Shown here piece by piece: positions 8,507 through 16,803 of a stretch of 64,000 nt of DNA. How positions within the stretch are numbered: position 1 is the stretch's first letter; every line of letters begins with the position of its first letter. Where the stretch lies: NCBI RefSeq assembly GCF_001625355.1, contig NZ_JSEE01000007.1, forward strand, positions 62,001-126,000, read 5' to 3'. The notes under the pieces were generated by a model. It made no database searches. It had not been told where the DNA came from and saw only the letters and a list, made by a program, of their open reading frames with translations. The DNA is from Marinomonas sp. TW1. GTDB taxonomy: Bacteria > Pseudomonadota > Gammaproteobacteria > Pseudomonadales > Marinomonadaceae. Both the position numbers and the translations under genes were made by a program.

Positions 8507-9510
8507 AATACCTAAAAATCAGAAAATACTTTTAACGTACCACTCAAAATGATGGCTTAGAATGGCCAAGCGTTAATCTGTTATAAACGAAGTTAAAAAA
8601 GATTCTGCCATAAAATAACGATTGTGGTTCATTCCTAATGTCTACTTTGTAACTCAGGTAAATCCAGTCTGTATTTATCTGAGTTTGCTAATTAGTAGAG
8701 GCTTCTAAAAAACGTTTCTTCGAATTTTAGCCGTGGTACGCCACTTGTATGTGAATGGTTTTTTATTGGATTGTAGAATATCTCTGTAACATTAAATCCC
8801 CCACTTTTTGCTGCCAAATAGCCGTCAATACAATATTGATCCATGGATGCCTATTCATCGTTTTGTCCATTAATCAGCCAACAACGTGCCGTGAAAATAG
8901 TTTAATGACGGCCGCTACGTACAAAAAACCTTCATAGTTTCTAACATAGGTGATGTTACTTCCTCTCGTTTAGCGACATCGTAATGAAACTGACCCTTTA
9001 ATCTGTCGTCGTCCTCTTGCTGACTTTGCCGTTTTGGCAGTGACGATGTTAATAGCCAATCTGAGCCTTTTAACCTTGTGATTACACTGACTCTTGGCGA
9101 CACCATACATACGACAAACTTCTTTCTCATCCCTGAGATCGCGATGTCTTCATTGGCTTCCATAGGTTCCATTGCTAGCGAGGTGGCATTCACGCTAACA
9201 ACCGCTGCTCTGCAAGGGACCGATCTGACAGGGGGCATATTTAAGTAAGCTGATCGTTTCGCTTCTGAATTCTTCTGGGTAACGTTTGAACTTCACACCT
9301 CTTGTCTAACTGGATGTCAATGTTAATGCGTGTCTAGTAAAACTAGGGTGGCCCGTTATGAGTATTTTAAGTTCATCGTAAGCCTTTCTGTGGCGGTGGT
9401 TTAGACAAAATGACTAATGTCGATTCTGTTTTTAATTTATTAAAGTATTGATTTTAAATGATTTAAATTTAATTTTGGCTAACTGTAGAAGAAACTCATT
9501 AAGACCACAA

Positions 9511-9524
9511 TAAGAAATTTCTTA
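9511..9524. repeat. Perfect 14-bp AT-rich palindrome
   Basis: TAAGAAATTTCTTA reads identically on both strands. It directly abuts the FadR-type palindrome at 9524-9535 and the -35 box, so it may be a second regulator site or part of one extended operator. Confidence 0.5.
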
Positions 9525-9535
9525 ATGTATACATT
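9524..9535. promoter_or_regulatory. GntR/FCD-type operator AATGTATACATT
   Basis: This perfect 12-bp palindrome contains TGTATACA, close to the TNGTATACNA-like sites known for several FCD-domain GntR regulators. It overlaps the start of the -35 element TTGACA, so binding would block polymerase. The likely binder is the GntR/FCD protein encoded at 11909-12589. An 11/12 match occurs at 14858-14869 over the promoter of the transporter operon. Confidence 0.7.
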
Positions 9536-9562
9536 GACACTGTGTTTGTTTATCTTTACTGT
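9534..9562 (+). promoter_or_regulatory. Sigma-70 promoter of the decarboxylating dehydrogenase gene
   Basis: A perfect -35 box TTGACA lies at 9534-9539 and a weak -10 box TACTGT at 9557-9562, with a 17-bp spacer. It is 70 bp before the start codon at 9634. Confidence 0.6.
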
Positions 9563-9633
9563 GTCTTTAAAAATTAAAGTCTAAAAATCGTAATTTTTTC
9601 TAACGATTCATATAAGAATAAAAGGAAATTTCA

Positions 9634-10719
9634 ATGAGAAAATTTACAGTTGCTGTATTGCCAGGTGATGGAATTGGAACTGAAGTAACCCCTCCAGCCA
9701 TAGAATTGGTCAAAGAGGCCGCTCGACAGCAGGGAGTAGATATTAACTTTCAGCACATAGATGCAGGTGCTCAATATTATGCTGATACGGGAGAATCTTT
9801 TCCTGAAGATCATTTTCAAGAAGCAATAAAAGCGGATGCGATTTTTTTATCTGCAATGGGACATCCTGATATTCGTTATCCTGATGGCACAGAAATAGGG
9901 CCACAGCATGATTTACGTAAACGATTAAATTTATATGCTGGAGTTCGTCCTTGTCGTACTTTACCAGGGCTACCATTACCACTTGTCGATGAGCGTAGTA
10001 AATCACTAGATTTTGTTATTATTCGAGAATCGACTGAGGGGCTATTTGCATTTTCACGAGGTCATGAATTGGATGATGAAGAATATGCTCATAATTTGAT
10101 GCGCATTTCTAAAACGACCAGTAAAAAATTGTATGATTTCAGTTTTAATTTGGCTCGACGTCGTGCTGAACAAGGTAGAGGTCGTAATCTAGTGACACAT
10201 ATTGATAAGGCGAATGTGTTGTCTTCGCAGCATGTTGCAAGGCAATGGTTTTATGACGTTGCTGGTTGTCATACTGATGTGACTGCCAATCATCAATATG
10301 TTGATTTTGCTGCGTTAGATATGGTCCGTCGTCCTTGGGTCTTTGATGTTATGCCTACTGAAAATCAATATGGAGACATCTTATCTGATATTGCCGCTGG
10401 TTTGATGGGGGGAATGGGGATGGCTCCTTCTGGAGAGATTGGAGATACTCATGCGGTGTTTCAACCATGTCATGGTTCGGCTCCAGATATTATGGGGCAA
10501 GGTAAAGCCAACCCAACTGCGATGATTTTATCAGGGGTTATGATGTTGGAATATTTAGCGGATAAAGAAAACTCACCTGAATTACTAACAGCGGCTAAAA
10601 ATTTAGAGCTTGCCGTTGAGAGTGCTTATGAAACGAGACGTCTGCTTCCATATGAATTAGGTGGCCAATCTGGCCTCTATGATATTAGTGAGTTGATCGC
10701 TGAAAAATTATCTAAATAG
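9634..10719 (+). CDS. Isocitrate/isopropylmalate/tartrate dehydrogenase family enzyme
   Basis: A 361-residue beta-decarboxylating dehydrogenase. PGDGIGTEV near residues 10-18 is the nucleotide-side signature; the substrate arginine and RESTEGLF follow near residue 130; HIDKANVL carries the catalytic lysine; DILSDIAAGLMGGMG holds the metal-binding aspartates; and HGSAPDIMGQG closes the active site. The enzymes oxidise a 2-hydroxy acid with a neighbouring carboxylate and often decarboxylate it. Isocitrate, isopropylmalate, malate and tartrate are family substrates. The catabolic neighbourhood, without leucine genes, favours a tartrate- or substituted-malate-type acid. It has its own promoter with a GntR-type operator and is followed by an AEC carrier. 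Confidence 0.82.
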   Translation: MRKFTVAVLPGDGIGTEVTPPAIELVKEAARQQGVDINFQHIDAGAQYYADTGESFPEDHFQEAIKADAIFLSAMGHPDIRYPDGTEIGPQHDLRKRLNLYAGVRPCRTLPGLPLPLVDERSKSLDFVIIRESTEGLFAFSRGHELDDEEYAHNLMRISKTTSKKLYDFSFNLARRRAEQGRGRNLVTHIDKANVLSSQHVARQWFYDVAGCHTDVTANHQYVDFAALDMVRRPWVFDVMPTENQYGDILSDIAAGLMGGMGMAPSGEIGDTHAVFQPCHGSAPDIMGQGKANPTAMILSGVMMLEYLADKENSPELLTAAKNLELAVESAYETRRLLPYELGGQSGLYDISELIAEKLSK

Positions 10720-10838
10720 TTTTTTAAGGTTGAAATTTTTCATTTCTGATGTTTTATAAGATTAAAAACATACTTATTTCAGAGTGAATTTTTTCAACTT
10801 TTTTATTTTTCGGTGTGTTTTTTTTACTGGGAGTGTTT

Positions 10839-11765
10839 ATGATCGACATTTTTTTAAAATTACTTCCTTTTTTTTCTTTGGTTTTAATCGGATATCTGTT
10901 TAAAAGTAAGTTCAGTTTTGCTAATGGTTTTGTGAAATATCTAACCCGATTTGTATTGTATTTATCATTACCTGCCGTTCTGTTGGGAAAAATTTCAATC
11001 ACAGATTATAATGCACTGGTTGACTCCAGTTTTTTGCTTGCATATCTTTTATCCATTACAACAGTGATGATGGTTTCGGTATTAATTTGTTATTTGTGTT
11101 TTTCGAAAGGTATGAAGTACAGCTTAATGTTGGGGCTTGGTGGTGTTTATGGAAATGTAGGGTTTCTTGCTATTCCAGTCCTTACTGTGATCATCGGAGA
11201 ATGGGTATCTGTCCCTCTTGCACTAATACTCACATTAGATTTGCTTATTTTGTTACCGGTGACAACCTTCTTGCTACAACTTAATAGTACTAACAGCTTA
11301 AATAATATTACATATACACAAGCATTTAAGCGTTCTTTTATCAATCCTCTTATACTGTCTATTCTAATAGGGGGGATTCTATCGTTTTTTCAGATTAGAT
11401 TACCAGGTGTATTAATTCATAGTCTTGACTGGGTAGGCAGTGCTGCTGGCCCTTGTGCAATGTTTATAGTTGGTACAGCGCTATACGGTAAAGACATTAA
11501 TAAAAAGCCAATTGCAGCGGTTTCTATGTCCGTTCTTAAACTCATTGTTACGCCATCTATCGTTTACTTATTTATGAGTTGGTTTTCAGTAGACCGTGAA
11601 TGGACGATTGTTGCAACTTTGGGTGCCGCTATGCCTTGTGCCGCTGTATTGGGCGTTATAGCGGCTGAGCATAAAGTGCTTGTTCAGCAAGCCTCTACGG
11701 CCGTGTTAATTACAACTGTTTTTTCTGTCATTACAATACCACTTTTAATATTTACTTTGATTTGA
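10839..11765 (+). CDS. AEC-family (auxin efflux carrier-like) transporter
   Basis: A 308-residue protein with about ten membrane segments in two halves of five, the usual AEC layout. The first half begins FLKLLPFFSLVLIGYLF and contains GLGGVYGNVGFLAIPVL; the second holds GAAMPCAAVLGVIAAEH. The Asn-containing NVGFLAIP turn in the first half is typical of the family. AEC members include malonate and malate carriers and auxin exporters. The ATG at 10839 is preferred to an upstream GTG because GGGAG lies five bases before it. It follows the decarboxylating dehydrogenase, so transport of the same acid or its product is plausible. Confidence 0.8.
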   Translation: MIDIFLKLLPFFSLVLIGYLFKSKFSFANGFVKYLTRFVLYLSLPAVLLGKISITDYNALVDSSFLLAYLLSITTVMMVSVLICYLCFSKGMKYSLMLGLGGVYGNVGFLAIPVLTVIIGEWVSVPLALILTLDLLILLPVTTFLLQLNSTNSLNNITYTQAFKRSFINPLILSILIGGILSFFQIRLPGVLIHSLDWVGSAAGPCAMFIVGTALYGKDINKKPIAAVSMSVLKLIVTPSIVYLFMSWFSVDREWTIVATLGAAMPCAAVLGVIAAEHKVLVQQASTAVLITTVFSVITIPLLIFTLI

Positions 11766-11862
11766 ATTATTTTTTTCATGTGGAATTATAGTTTTATTTT
11801 TGGCTTCTAACTAAATATATGGTTTGAACTGGCTCAGTATTTACTGGGGGGAAGGAGGAGTT

Positions 11863-11895
11863 AAAACCTCATTGTTCTAAAAAATGAGGTTTTTT
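11863..11895. terminator. Bidirectional terminator between AEC carrier and gntR
   Basis: AAAACCTCATT at 11863-11873 pairs with AATGAGGTTTT at 11883-11893, with a run of Ts on one side and As on the other. It lies between two converging genes and can end both transcripts. Confidence 0.85.
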
Positions 11896-11908
11896 AGTCA
11901 AATGTGTC

Positions 11909-12589
11909 TTAAATATTATCTAGTCCGTATTTTTTCAATAGCTCTATAAGCATATTGCCACTTGCATCGCGGTGATTATGATGTATCAATCTCGCTTTCT
12001 CTGCATCACGGGCCTCAATTGCTAATATAAGATCCAAATGGTCTTTGTTTGAGTTTGTCGGCTTAGGGCGAAATTTTAGTGTCATCATTCTGGCACGATG
12101 AGACTGTTCAATAAAATTACCAACTAAAACATTGAGGCGCTTATTATTACTAAATTCAACTAGATAACGGTGAAAACGCTCATCCGAGCTGGCCCAGCGT
12201 TTCAGGTCATCTTCTAGTAAAGCTTGATCCATTTCTTCTACTGCATCACGCATCAAGGTTAATTGATTTTCTGTTAGTCCTTTTTTAGCGCATAGCGCGG
12301 CAGCCGTGGCTTCAATTCCGGTCAGTATTTCGTATATTTCTTGCATGTCAGTGACCGATATGGGCTTGATGCGCATACCATGTCTTGGCTTTAATTCTAT
12401 TAGCCCTTCATTCGCTATTCTTAACATAGCTTCACGTGTTGGCGTTCGGCTCATTTTTAATAGCTCAGAGACTTCAGCTTCAATCATCTGTTGACCGGCA
12501 TGAAGCTCATTATCAAGAATTTTAGCTTTTAATTGTCTATAAGCTTTGTCTGATAACGACTCTTTATTTCTTGGTTTTTTTATGGACAT
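11909..12589 (-). CDS. GntR-family regulator, FCD subfamily
   Basis: A 226-residue regulator. Residues about 10-75 form the GntR winged helix (SDKAYRQLKAKIL, EVSELLKMSRTPTREAMLRI, LIELKPRHGMRIKP). From about residue 85 an all-helical FCD ligand domain follows, with the metal-binding type residues in DERFHRYLVEFS and the late HHNHRDA. FCD regulators sense organic and sugar acids. It is the last gene of a leftward set after the lactonase and oxidoreductase and lies within the acid-sugar island. The TGTATACA palindromes at 9524 and 14858 are its likely targets, which would make it the island's repressor; this is inferred from motif type and position. Confidence 0.88.
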   Translation of the reverse strand: MSIKKPRNKESLSDKAYRQLKAKILDNELHAGQQMIEAEVSELLKMSRTPTREAMLRIANEGLIELKPRHGMRIKPISVTDMQEIYEILTGIEATAAALCAKKGLTENQLTLMRDAVEEMDQALLEDDLKRWASSDERFHRYLVEFSNNKRLNVLVGNFIEQSHRARMMTLKFRPKPTNSNKDHLDLILAIEARDAEKARLIHHNHRDASGNMLIELLKKYGLDNI

Positions 12590-12619
12590 TAATACTGCTC
12601 GATTCTTAAGTAATATGCT

Positions 12620-13654
12620 CTAAAATAAATTTAATTTCTGTTTTAATTGTGCTGAACGATAGATACATTCTTCTATTCTTATGTTTTGGATGTATTCTTG
12701 TGCGCAATTTTGAAGGTCTGAGTCATATAGTAAATGATCCGCCACATGCCTTTGAAGAGTATAGACACAATCGCCACCAAAATTATTGGTTGTGAAAGCA
12801 TAGGCATGAGGTGTCCAATGGCTATCACCTTTTTGGCGTGTGCTTATTTTGCCACTGCCCTCTAGTTTTAAGCAAGCTTTGCTCCCTTCGATAAGCATTT
12901 CACCCATTGTTACGCGCGTACTTTCTGCTGCGTGATCAGCTAAACGATTGCCGTCAAATGTTGCTCGAACTTGGTCTTCAAATTCAAACAAAATAATCCC
13001 AGAATCTTCCCCTTTAATTACCGGATTGCGCTTCAATAGGTCCGCGTAAATGCTTTTTACTTCGCCTAAGAGGTAGCGAAATACATCAACCCAGTGAATG
13101 GCTGTCTCATGAACTAAAAAACGTTCCATTTGTTGGAAGTAGGGCTGTCTTTCTAGATATGCTTCTTTGCCTTGCCCATCTCCCGGTCGCATCATAAATG
13201 TTACTTGGTATAGTTGGCCAAATTTTTCCGCGAGTAACATTTTTTTTATTTCTTGGTACCAGGGTTGAAAGCGAAAGTTTTCATGTATTACAACCAAGGC
13301 TTTTTTTTCTTCAATTTTCTTAGTCAACTCTTCTGCTTGCATAAAAGAAGGGGTGAAAGGTTTTTGGCAAATACAAGGGATACCACGTTCAATTGCAGCT
13401 GTAACAAACTCTGTATGCGTTTCTGGCGGAGTAATAATATCGATAAGGTCTGGCTTTTCTGAATCTAGCATTTCAATAAAATTAGTATAGACAGCTGGAA
13501 TCGAATACTTGTTTGCTGTGTCAGCCGTTCCAGTACTACTACGATTGTAGAGTGCTACGATTTCCACATCTTGCATCCGATGCCATGCGTCATAGTGGAA
13601 CTGACTAAAATAACCGGTTCCGACAGTGACCACTCGAAGCTTCTTTTTCTGCAC
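12620..13654 (-). CDS. Gfo/Idh/MocA-family NAD(P)-dependent oxidoreductase
   Basis: A 344-residue sugar-type dehydrogenase. The N-terminal Rossmann fold starts LRVVTVGTGYFSQFHYDAW, giving the Gly-x-Gly-x-x nucleotide loop near residues 11-16. CQKPFTPS near residue 95 corresponds to the family's EKP motif, with Gln in place of Glu but the lysine kept. The C-terminal half is the mixed beta-sheet substrate domain, including HETAIHWVDVFRYLLG with the catalytic-type His and Asp near 180. Members oxidise hydroxyls of sugars, sugar acids or inositol. With the lactonase next door, oxidation of an aldose to its lactone is a plausible role. Confidence 0.85.
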   Translation of the reverse strand: MQKKKLRVVTVGTGYFSQFHYDAWHRMQDVEIVALYNRSSTGTADTANKYSIPAVYTNFIEMLDSEKPDLIDIITPPETHTEFVTAAIERGIPCICQKPFTPSFMQAEELTKKIEEKKALVVIHENFRFQPWYQEIKKMLLAEKFGQLYQVTFMMRPGDGQGKEAYLERQPYFQQMERFLVHETAIHWVDVFRYLLGEVKSIYADLLKRNPVIKGEDSGIILFEFEDQVRATFDGNRLADHAAESTRVTMGEMLIEGSKACLKLEGSGKISTRQKGDSHWTPHAYAFTTNNFGGDCVYTLQRHVADHLLYDSDLQNCAQEYIQNIRIEECIYRSAQLKQKLNLF

Positions 13655-13736
13655 TTGATTCTCCTCGGCGACTTAATTTAGTTAACTGTTTTAGTTGCGT
13701 TTTTCATTGTAATAGCATGGATGTTTGAGTATGAAT

Positions 13737-13759
13737 TCAACCTCATTATTGTAGGTTGA
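13737..13759 (-). other. Small hairpin between lactonase and oxidoreductase genes
   Basis: TCAACCT at 13737-13743 pairs with AGGTTGA at 13753-13759 around a 9-base loop. It lies in the 126-bp gap inside the leftward set, without a T-run, and may be a transcript stability element. Confidence 0.35.
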
Positions 13760-13780
13760 GTCTTTTAGCTATGATTAAAT

Positions 13781-14770
13781 TTATGCGTTAGTGTTAGGTC
13801 TACTAGGGCCTTTGAAGTTCCAGTGACTTGGTGCTAACCCTTTTATAGATTGCTTTAATGATGCTACTTGATGCCCCAGCAAACACCCCAAATAAAGAGT
13901 ATTTAAGTCATTTCCACCAAAGGCTAGGCTGGAGATGTTTTGCAAAAGGGTACTGTTTACATTGTCTAAATGAGGTCGACCCATAACGTGGTTCTTAAAT
14001 GCTTCTTCTACCCAAGCGAGATGAGCTTGGTCTACGTCGATCAACATGGTTGCTTGAGTTTTGCCGTCTTTGGATACGCGAATAACTTGGTTGCTGACAA
14101 TACTGGTAATCCAAAAATTGTGTTCATCATCTAATACTAAACCGTCAGGGAAAACCCCAGCGCCAAATGTGGCAATCACCGTTTTGTTTGTGAGATTTCC
14201 GTCTTCATCAATATCGAAGCGTGACAGGCGACGGGAAAAGGTTTCGTTAACGTATAAGAATCGGCCATCTGGTGATGCAATGCACTCGTTTGTGTAGCCC
14301 AATTCATCCGCAACGATGCGAGCTTGTCCTTTGTCATAGAGTATGACAAAACCATCGTTAACATCTGATCGGTAGGCATCCGCCCTTGGTTTGGTACGAG
14401 TGCTTACCGTTATCCAAATTCTGCCTTGAAAGTCTAGATGAACGTAGTTAGTTGGGGGGAGTGGTTGATCATCAATCTCTAATAAAAAAGGAGTAAGTTC
14501 ACCGTTTTGTTTTAAGCGGTATACCCCGCCTGCTTCATTACCAAGATGAGCGATTAAAAAGTCGCCATTTTCTAGTAGGCAAATACCATTAGGTTTTAGT
14601 TCAAAATCGCTGTTTTTTGCTAACAGGGACCATTGGTGACCATCTGGCTCTATGATACTAACACCACCGTCCCAGTTAGAAGTAAATATTCTATTGGCTG
14701 AATTTGTTAGTACACATTCAGGGCGTTTTAGCTTTTCCCCAAAAAAAACGATGTCATCTAAAGTGTGCAT
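13781..14770 (-). CDS. SMP-30/gluconolactonase-family lactone hydrolase
   Basis: A 329-residue six-bladed propeller protein. Seen are the metal-ligand glutamate at GEKLKRPECVL near the N-terminus, the PNGICLLENGD strand, TNECIASPDGRFLYVNET with the conserved Asn-Glu and Asp metal ligands, and the FPDGLVLDDEHNFWIT strand carrying the catalytic-type Asp. Such proteins open sugar lactones to acids with a divalent metal. It is the first gene of the leftward set with the Gfo/Idh oxidoreductase and gntR, and is divergent from the tctC gene. Together these would feed an acid into the kinase and aldolase encoded to the right. Confidence 0.8.
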   Translation of the reverse strand: MHTLDDIVFFGEKLKRPECVLTNSANRIFTSNWDGGVSIIEPDGHQWSLLAKNSDFELKPNGICLLENGDFLIAHLGNEAGGVYRLKQNGELTPFLLEIDDQPLPPTNYVHLDFQGRIWITVSTRTKPRADAYRSDVNDGFVILYDKGQARIVADELGYTNECIASPDGRFLYVNETFSRRLSRFDIDEDGNLTNKTVIATFGAGVFPDGLVLDDEHNFWITSIVSNQVIRVSKDGKTQATMLIDVDQAHLAWVEEAFKNHVMGRPHLDNVNSTLLQNISSLAFGGNDLNTLYLGCLLGHQVASLKQSIKGLAPSHWNFKGPSRPNTNA

Positions 14771-14839
14771 TACTAACCCTCATTTCTTATTTTAATTTGG
14801 TGTTGAAGATTGAATAACAATAACGAGTTTGAAAAAATA

Positions 14840-14869
14840 TTGCAAAATAAATTTATTAATGTATAAATT
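14840..14869 (+). promoter_or_regulatory. Promoter of the tctCBA operon with GntR-like operator
   Basis: A -35 box TTGCAA at 14840-14845 and a -10 box TATAAA at 14862-14867 are separated by 16 bp. AATGTATAAATT at 14858-14869 covers the -10 box and differs from the perfect palindrome at 9524-9535 by a single base. This suggests shared control of both promoters by the GntR/FCD protein. The -10/-35 assignment is by eye. Confidence 0.5.
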
Positions 14870-14947
14870 AATTTCAATCCGACCTTAAGAGAGTTAGGGG
14901 GGATGTTTCTATCTAACGATAACAATAAAAATCAATTGGAGATGAAC

Positions 14948-15970
14948 ATGCAAAAACTCATTACAACATTAGCGGCTGGCATTATGGCAACAACGTTAGC
15001 CAGCAGCTCGTTAGCGGCTGACCGTTACCCAGAGCGTGATATAACAAACGTCGTTGTATGGTCCGCTGGTGGTGGTACGGATGTTGTTAACCGTATGATT
15101 TCTGCTGAAATGGCCAAGTCTTTAGATGTAAATATCAATGTAACTAACCGACCTGGTGGTGTTGCTGGTTCGTTAGGCATGAGCTATGTAAATAAGAAAA
15201 GAGCAGACGGTTACACGCTAGTTGGTCTGTCTGAATCGGTTGTGGGTTCTGCCGTGCAAGGTGGGTGGAATCAGAAAATGAGCGTTTGGTACCCTTTCAT
15301 TGTTGGAGGATCACCAGACCTAATCTCTGTTGCGTCGGATTCAAAATATACCTCTTTGAAAGAGTTGATAGCGGATGTGAAAAAGAACCCTCGTTCAGTT
15401 AAAGCCAGTGCGGGTGGTGCAGGTTCAATTCACCATTTGAACCTATTGGCTCTAATGAATGGTACGGGCGCTGAATTTAACTACATTCCTTATCCAGGTT
15501 CTGCACCGGCTCAAACCGCAGCAATGACAGGTGAAGTTGAGCTGGTTATTACTTCTCTAGCTGAGCAGCAGCAACTTATCAAAGGTGGCCAATTAAGACC
15601 TCTGGCTATGTTGGTTGCAAGTGATCAAAAACTGGATGGTTACGGCACAATTCCTTCTGCGTTTACCGCTTTTCCGAGTCTTGAAAAACACTTGCCAATC
15701 ATGCAGGCAATTGGTTTAGCGGTTAGTCAAAAGGCGCCAGATAACGTGAAAGCTAAGTTGACCAAAGCTTTCCAAATGGCTATGGCAAGCCCAGTCATTC
15801 ATAAATGGGCTGAAGATAATTACTACGTGTTGTCAGGTCTAAGTGGTGAAGAAGCAAGCAAAGAATTTGCTTTCTTAGAGTCCTTGTTCTCATGGACGCT
15901 ACACGACCTTGGTGCTGCGAAGGTTATCCCTTCTAAACTAGGCATTTCTAAAGTCTCTGAACTAAATTAG
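14948..15970 (+). CDS. tctC: Tripartite tricarboxylate transporter substrate-binding protein
   Basis: A 340-residue periplasmic binding protein of the TctC/Bug family. A signal peptide runs MQKLITTLAAGIMATTLASS and is cleaved after SLA near residue 23. The family's ligand loop is visible as VWSAGGGTDVVNR, followed by NRPGGVAGSLG and later AGSIHHLNL and YPGSAPAQTA. These proteins capture carboxylic acids and pass them to the TctA/TctB membrane pair encoded next. The ATG at 14948 is chosen because GGAG lies six bases upstream and it begins the signal peptide directly; upstream ATGs only add a charged extension. A strong hairpin after the stop separates its expression from tctB. Confidence 0.92.
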   Translation: MQKLITTLAAGIMATTLASSSLAADRYPERDITNVVVWSAGGGTDVVNRMISAEMAKSLDVNINVTNRPGGVAGSLGMSYVNKKRADGYTLVGLSESVVGSAVQGGWNQKMSVWYPFIVGGSPDLISVASDSKYTSLKELIADVKKNPRSVKASAGGAGSIHHLNLLALMNGTGAEFNYIPYPGSAPAQTAAMTGEVELVITSLAEQQQLIKGGQLRPLAMLVASDQKLDGYGTIPSAFTAFPSLEKHLPIMQAIGLAVSQKAPDNVKAKLTKAFQMAMASPVIHKWAEDNYYVLSGLSGEEASKEFAFLESLFSWTLHDLGAAKVIPSKLGISKVSELN

Positions 15971-15982
15971 TACTGTCTAAAT

Positions 15983-16014
15983 AAAAGAGGAATGCGCCAG
16001 CATTCCTCTTTTCT
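15983..16014 (+). terminator. Attenuating terminator between tctC and tctB
   Basis: AAAAGAGGAATGC at 15983-15995 and GCATTCCTCTTTT at 16000-16012 form a perfect 13-bp stem with a GCCA loop, ending in Ts. Partial read-through would give more binding protein than membrane subunits, as is common in such operons. Confidence 0.8.
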
Positions 16015-16056
16015 TCGTGTTCAATAGTCCTGTTTTGGACGTGTAGAGGTGGTTGT

Positions 16057-16803
16057 ATGCAGCCTGAACAGTTAATGGCTTTACGTCGTTCGGATATGAA
16101 AACGGCATTAGTATTAATGGGGATTTCTGCTTTTGCGATGATAGAAAGCCTGAACTTTCCATTGACGGGTAATTATGCTGGAGTACAGAACGTTTGGTAC
16201 GTGTCTCCCGCACTGTTTCCTATTATTATTTTTTCAGTTCTTTTTTTATGTGGTCTTGTGATGCTGATCAAGAGCATCATTTTTATTAAAAAGAATGCAC
16301 TTACAGCGACAGCCAAAGAAAGTACGGCAAGCTGGTGGCGTTTTTTTGTATTAGTGTCCTTAATTGCAGGGCAAGTTTATGGTTTTGTTCCATTAGTGGA
16401 TTTTGCGCTGTCTTCATTTATCTTCCTCTTCGTTTTTATTTTTGCATTTTATTCAGACAATGCGATGTTTCAAAAACGTATTTTTATGATTTGGTCAGTA
16501 GTATGCGTACTGCTTGCGACCGTGACGTTTAGCACGGAATTGACGGACGAAACTCGATCTCTGTTTGATTGGGCTGCATTGCTGTTTATTGGTGTCATGG
16601 TGGTTACTTTATTCAAATGGGCTAAACAGTCAAAGCAAATGAAAGTATGGCGAATCAGTTGGAAAACGGCACTCATAGTGACGGTTATTGTATGTCCTAT
16701 GTTCCGATTAGGCATGCTTGTTCCTCTACCAACGGAAGGTATCGTCATTAATCCCATGGTCGATCTCAAATATGTTGTCCGTGATGTGTGGAGAGATATG
16801 TAA
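16057..16803 (+). CDS. tctB: Tripartite tricarboxylate transporter small membrane subunit
   Basis: A 248-residue TctB-family protein, longer than the usual 150-170 residues. Hydrophobic segments are visible at about 22-40, 50-72, 92-112, 113-132, 147-163, 170-187 and 200-220. TctB partners TctA in secondary uptake of the acid delivered by TctC. AGAGGTGG stands just before the ATG at 16057. The stop codon overlaps the tctA start as TAATG. The extra length lies in the C-terminal hydrophobic part and could be a lineage-specific feature of this transporter. Confidence 0.8.
   Translation: MQPEQLMALRRSDMKTALVLMGISAFAMIESLNFPLTGNYAGVQNVWYVSPALFPIIIFSVLFLCGLVMLIKSIIFIKKNALTATAKESTASWWRFFVLVSLIAGQVYGFVPLVDFALSSFIFLFVFIFAFYSDNAMFQKRIFMIWSVVCVLLATVTFSTELTDETRSLFDWAALLFIGVMVVTLFKWAKQSKQMKVWRISWKTALIVTVIVCPMFRLGMLVPLPTEGIVINPMVDLKYVVRDVWRDM

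Larger units (their letters stand above)
8507..9633. other. Long gene-poor region
   Basis: I see no convincing gene in these 1.1 kb. A leftward open frame at 8915-9238 has no family features. A rightward frame ending at a TAA at 9246-9248 reads hydrophobic peptides such as IAMSSLASIGSIASEVAF, but has no start with a ribosome binding site and upstream stops; it could be a gene remnant or chance. The last 120 bp hold the promoter and palindromes of the dehydrogenase gene at 9634. Confidence 0.5.

Noticed and set aside
8915..9238. Leftward 107-residue open frame in the gene-poor region
   Set aside because: No ribosome binding site, no recognisable motif and irregular composition; not supported as a gene.
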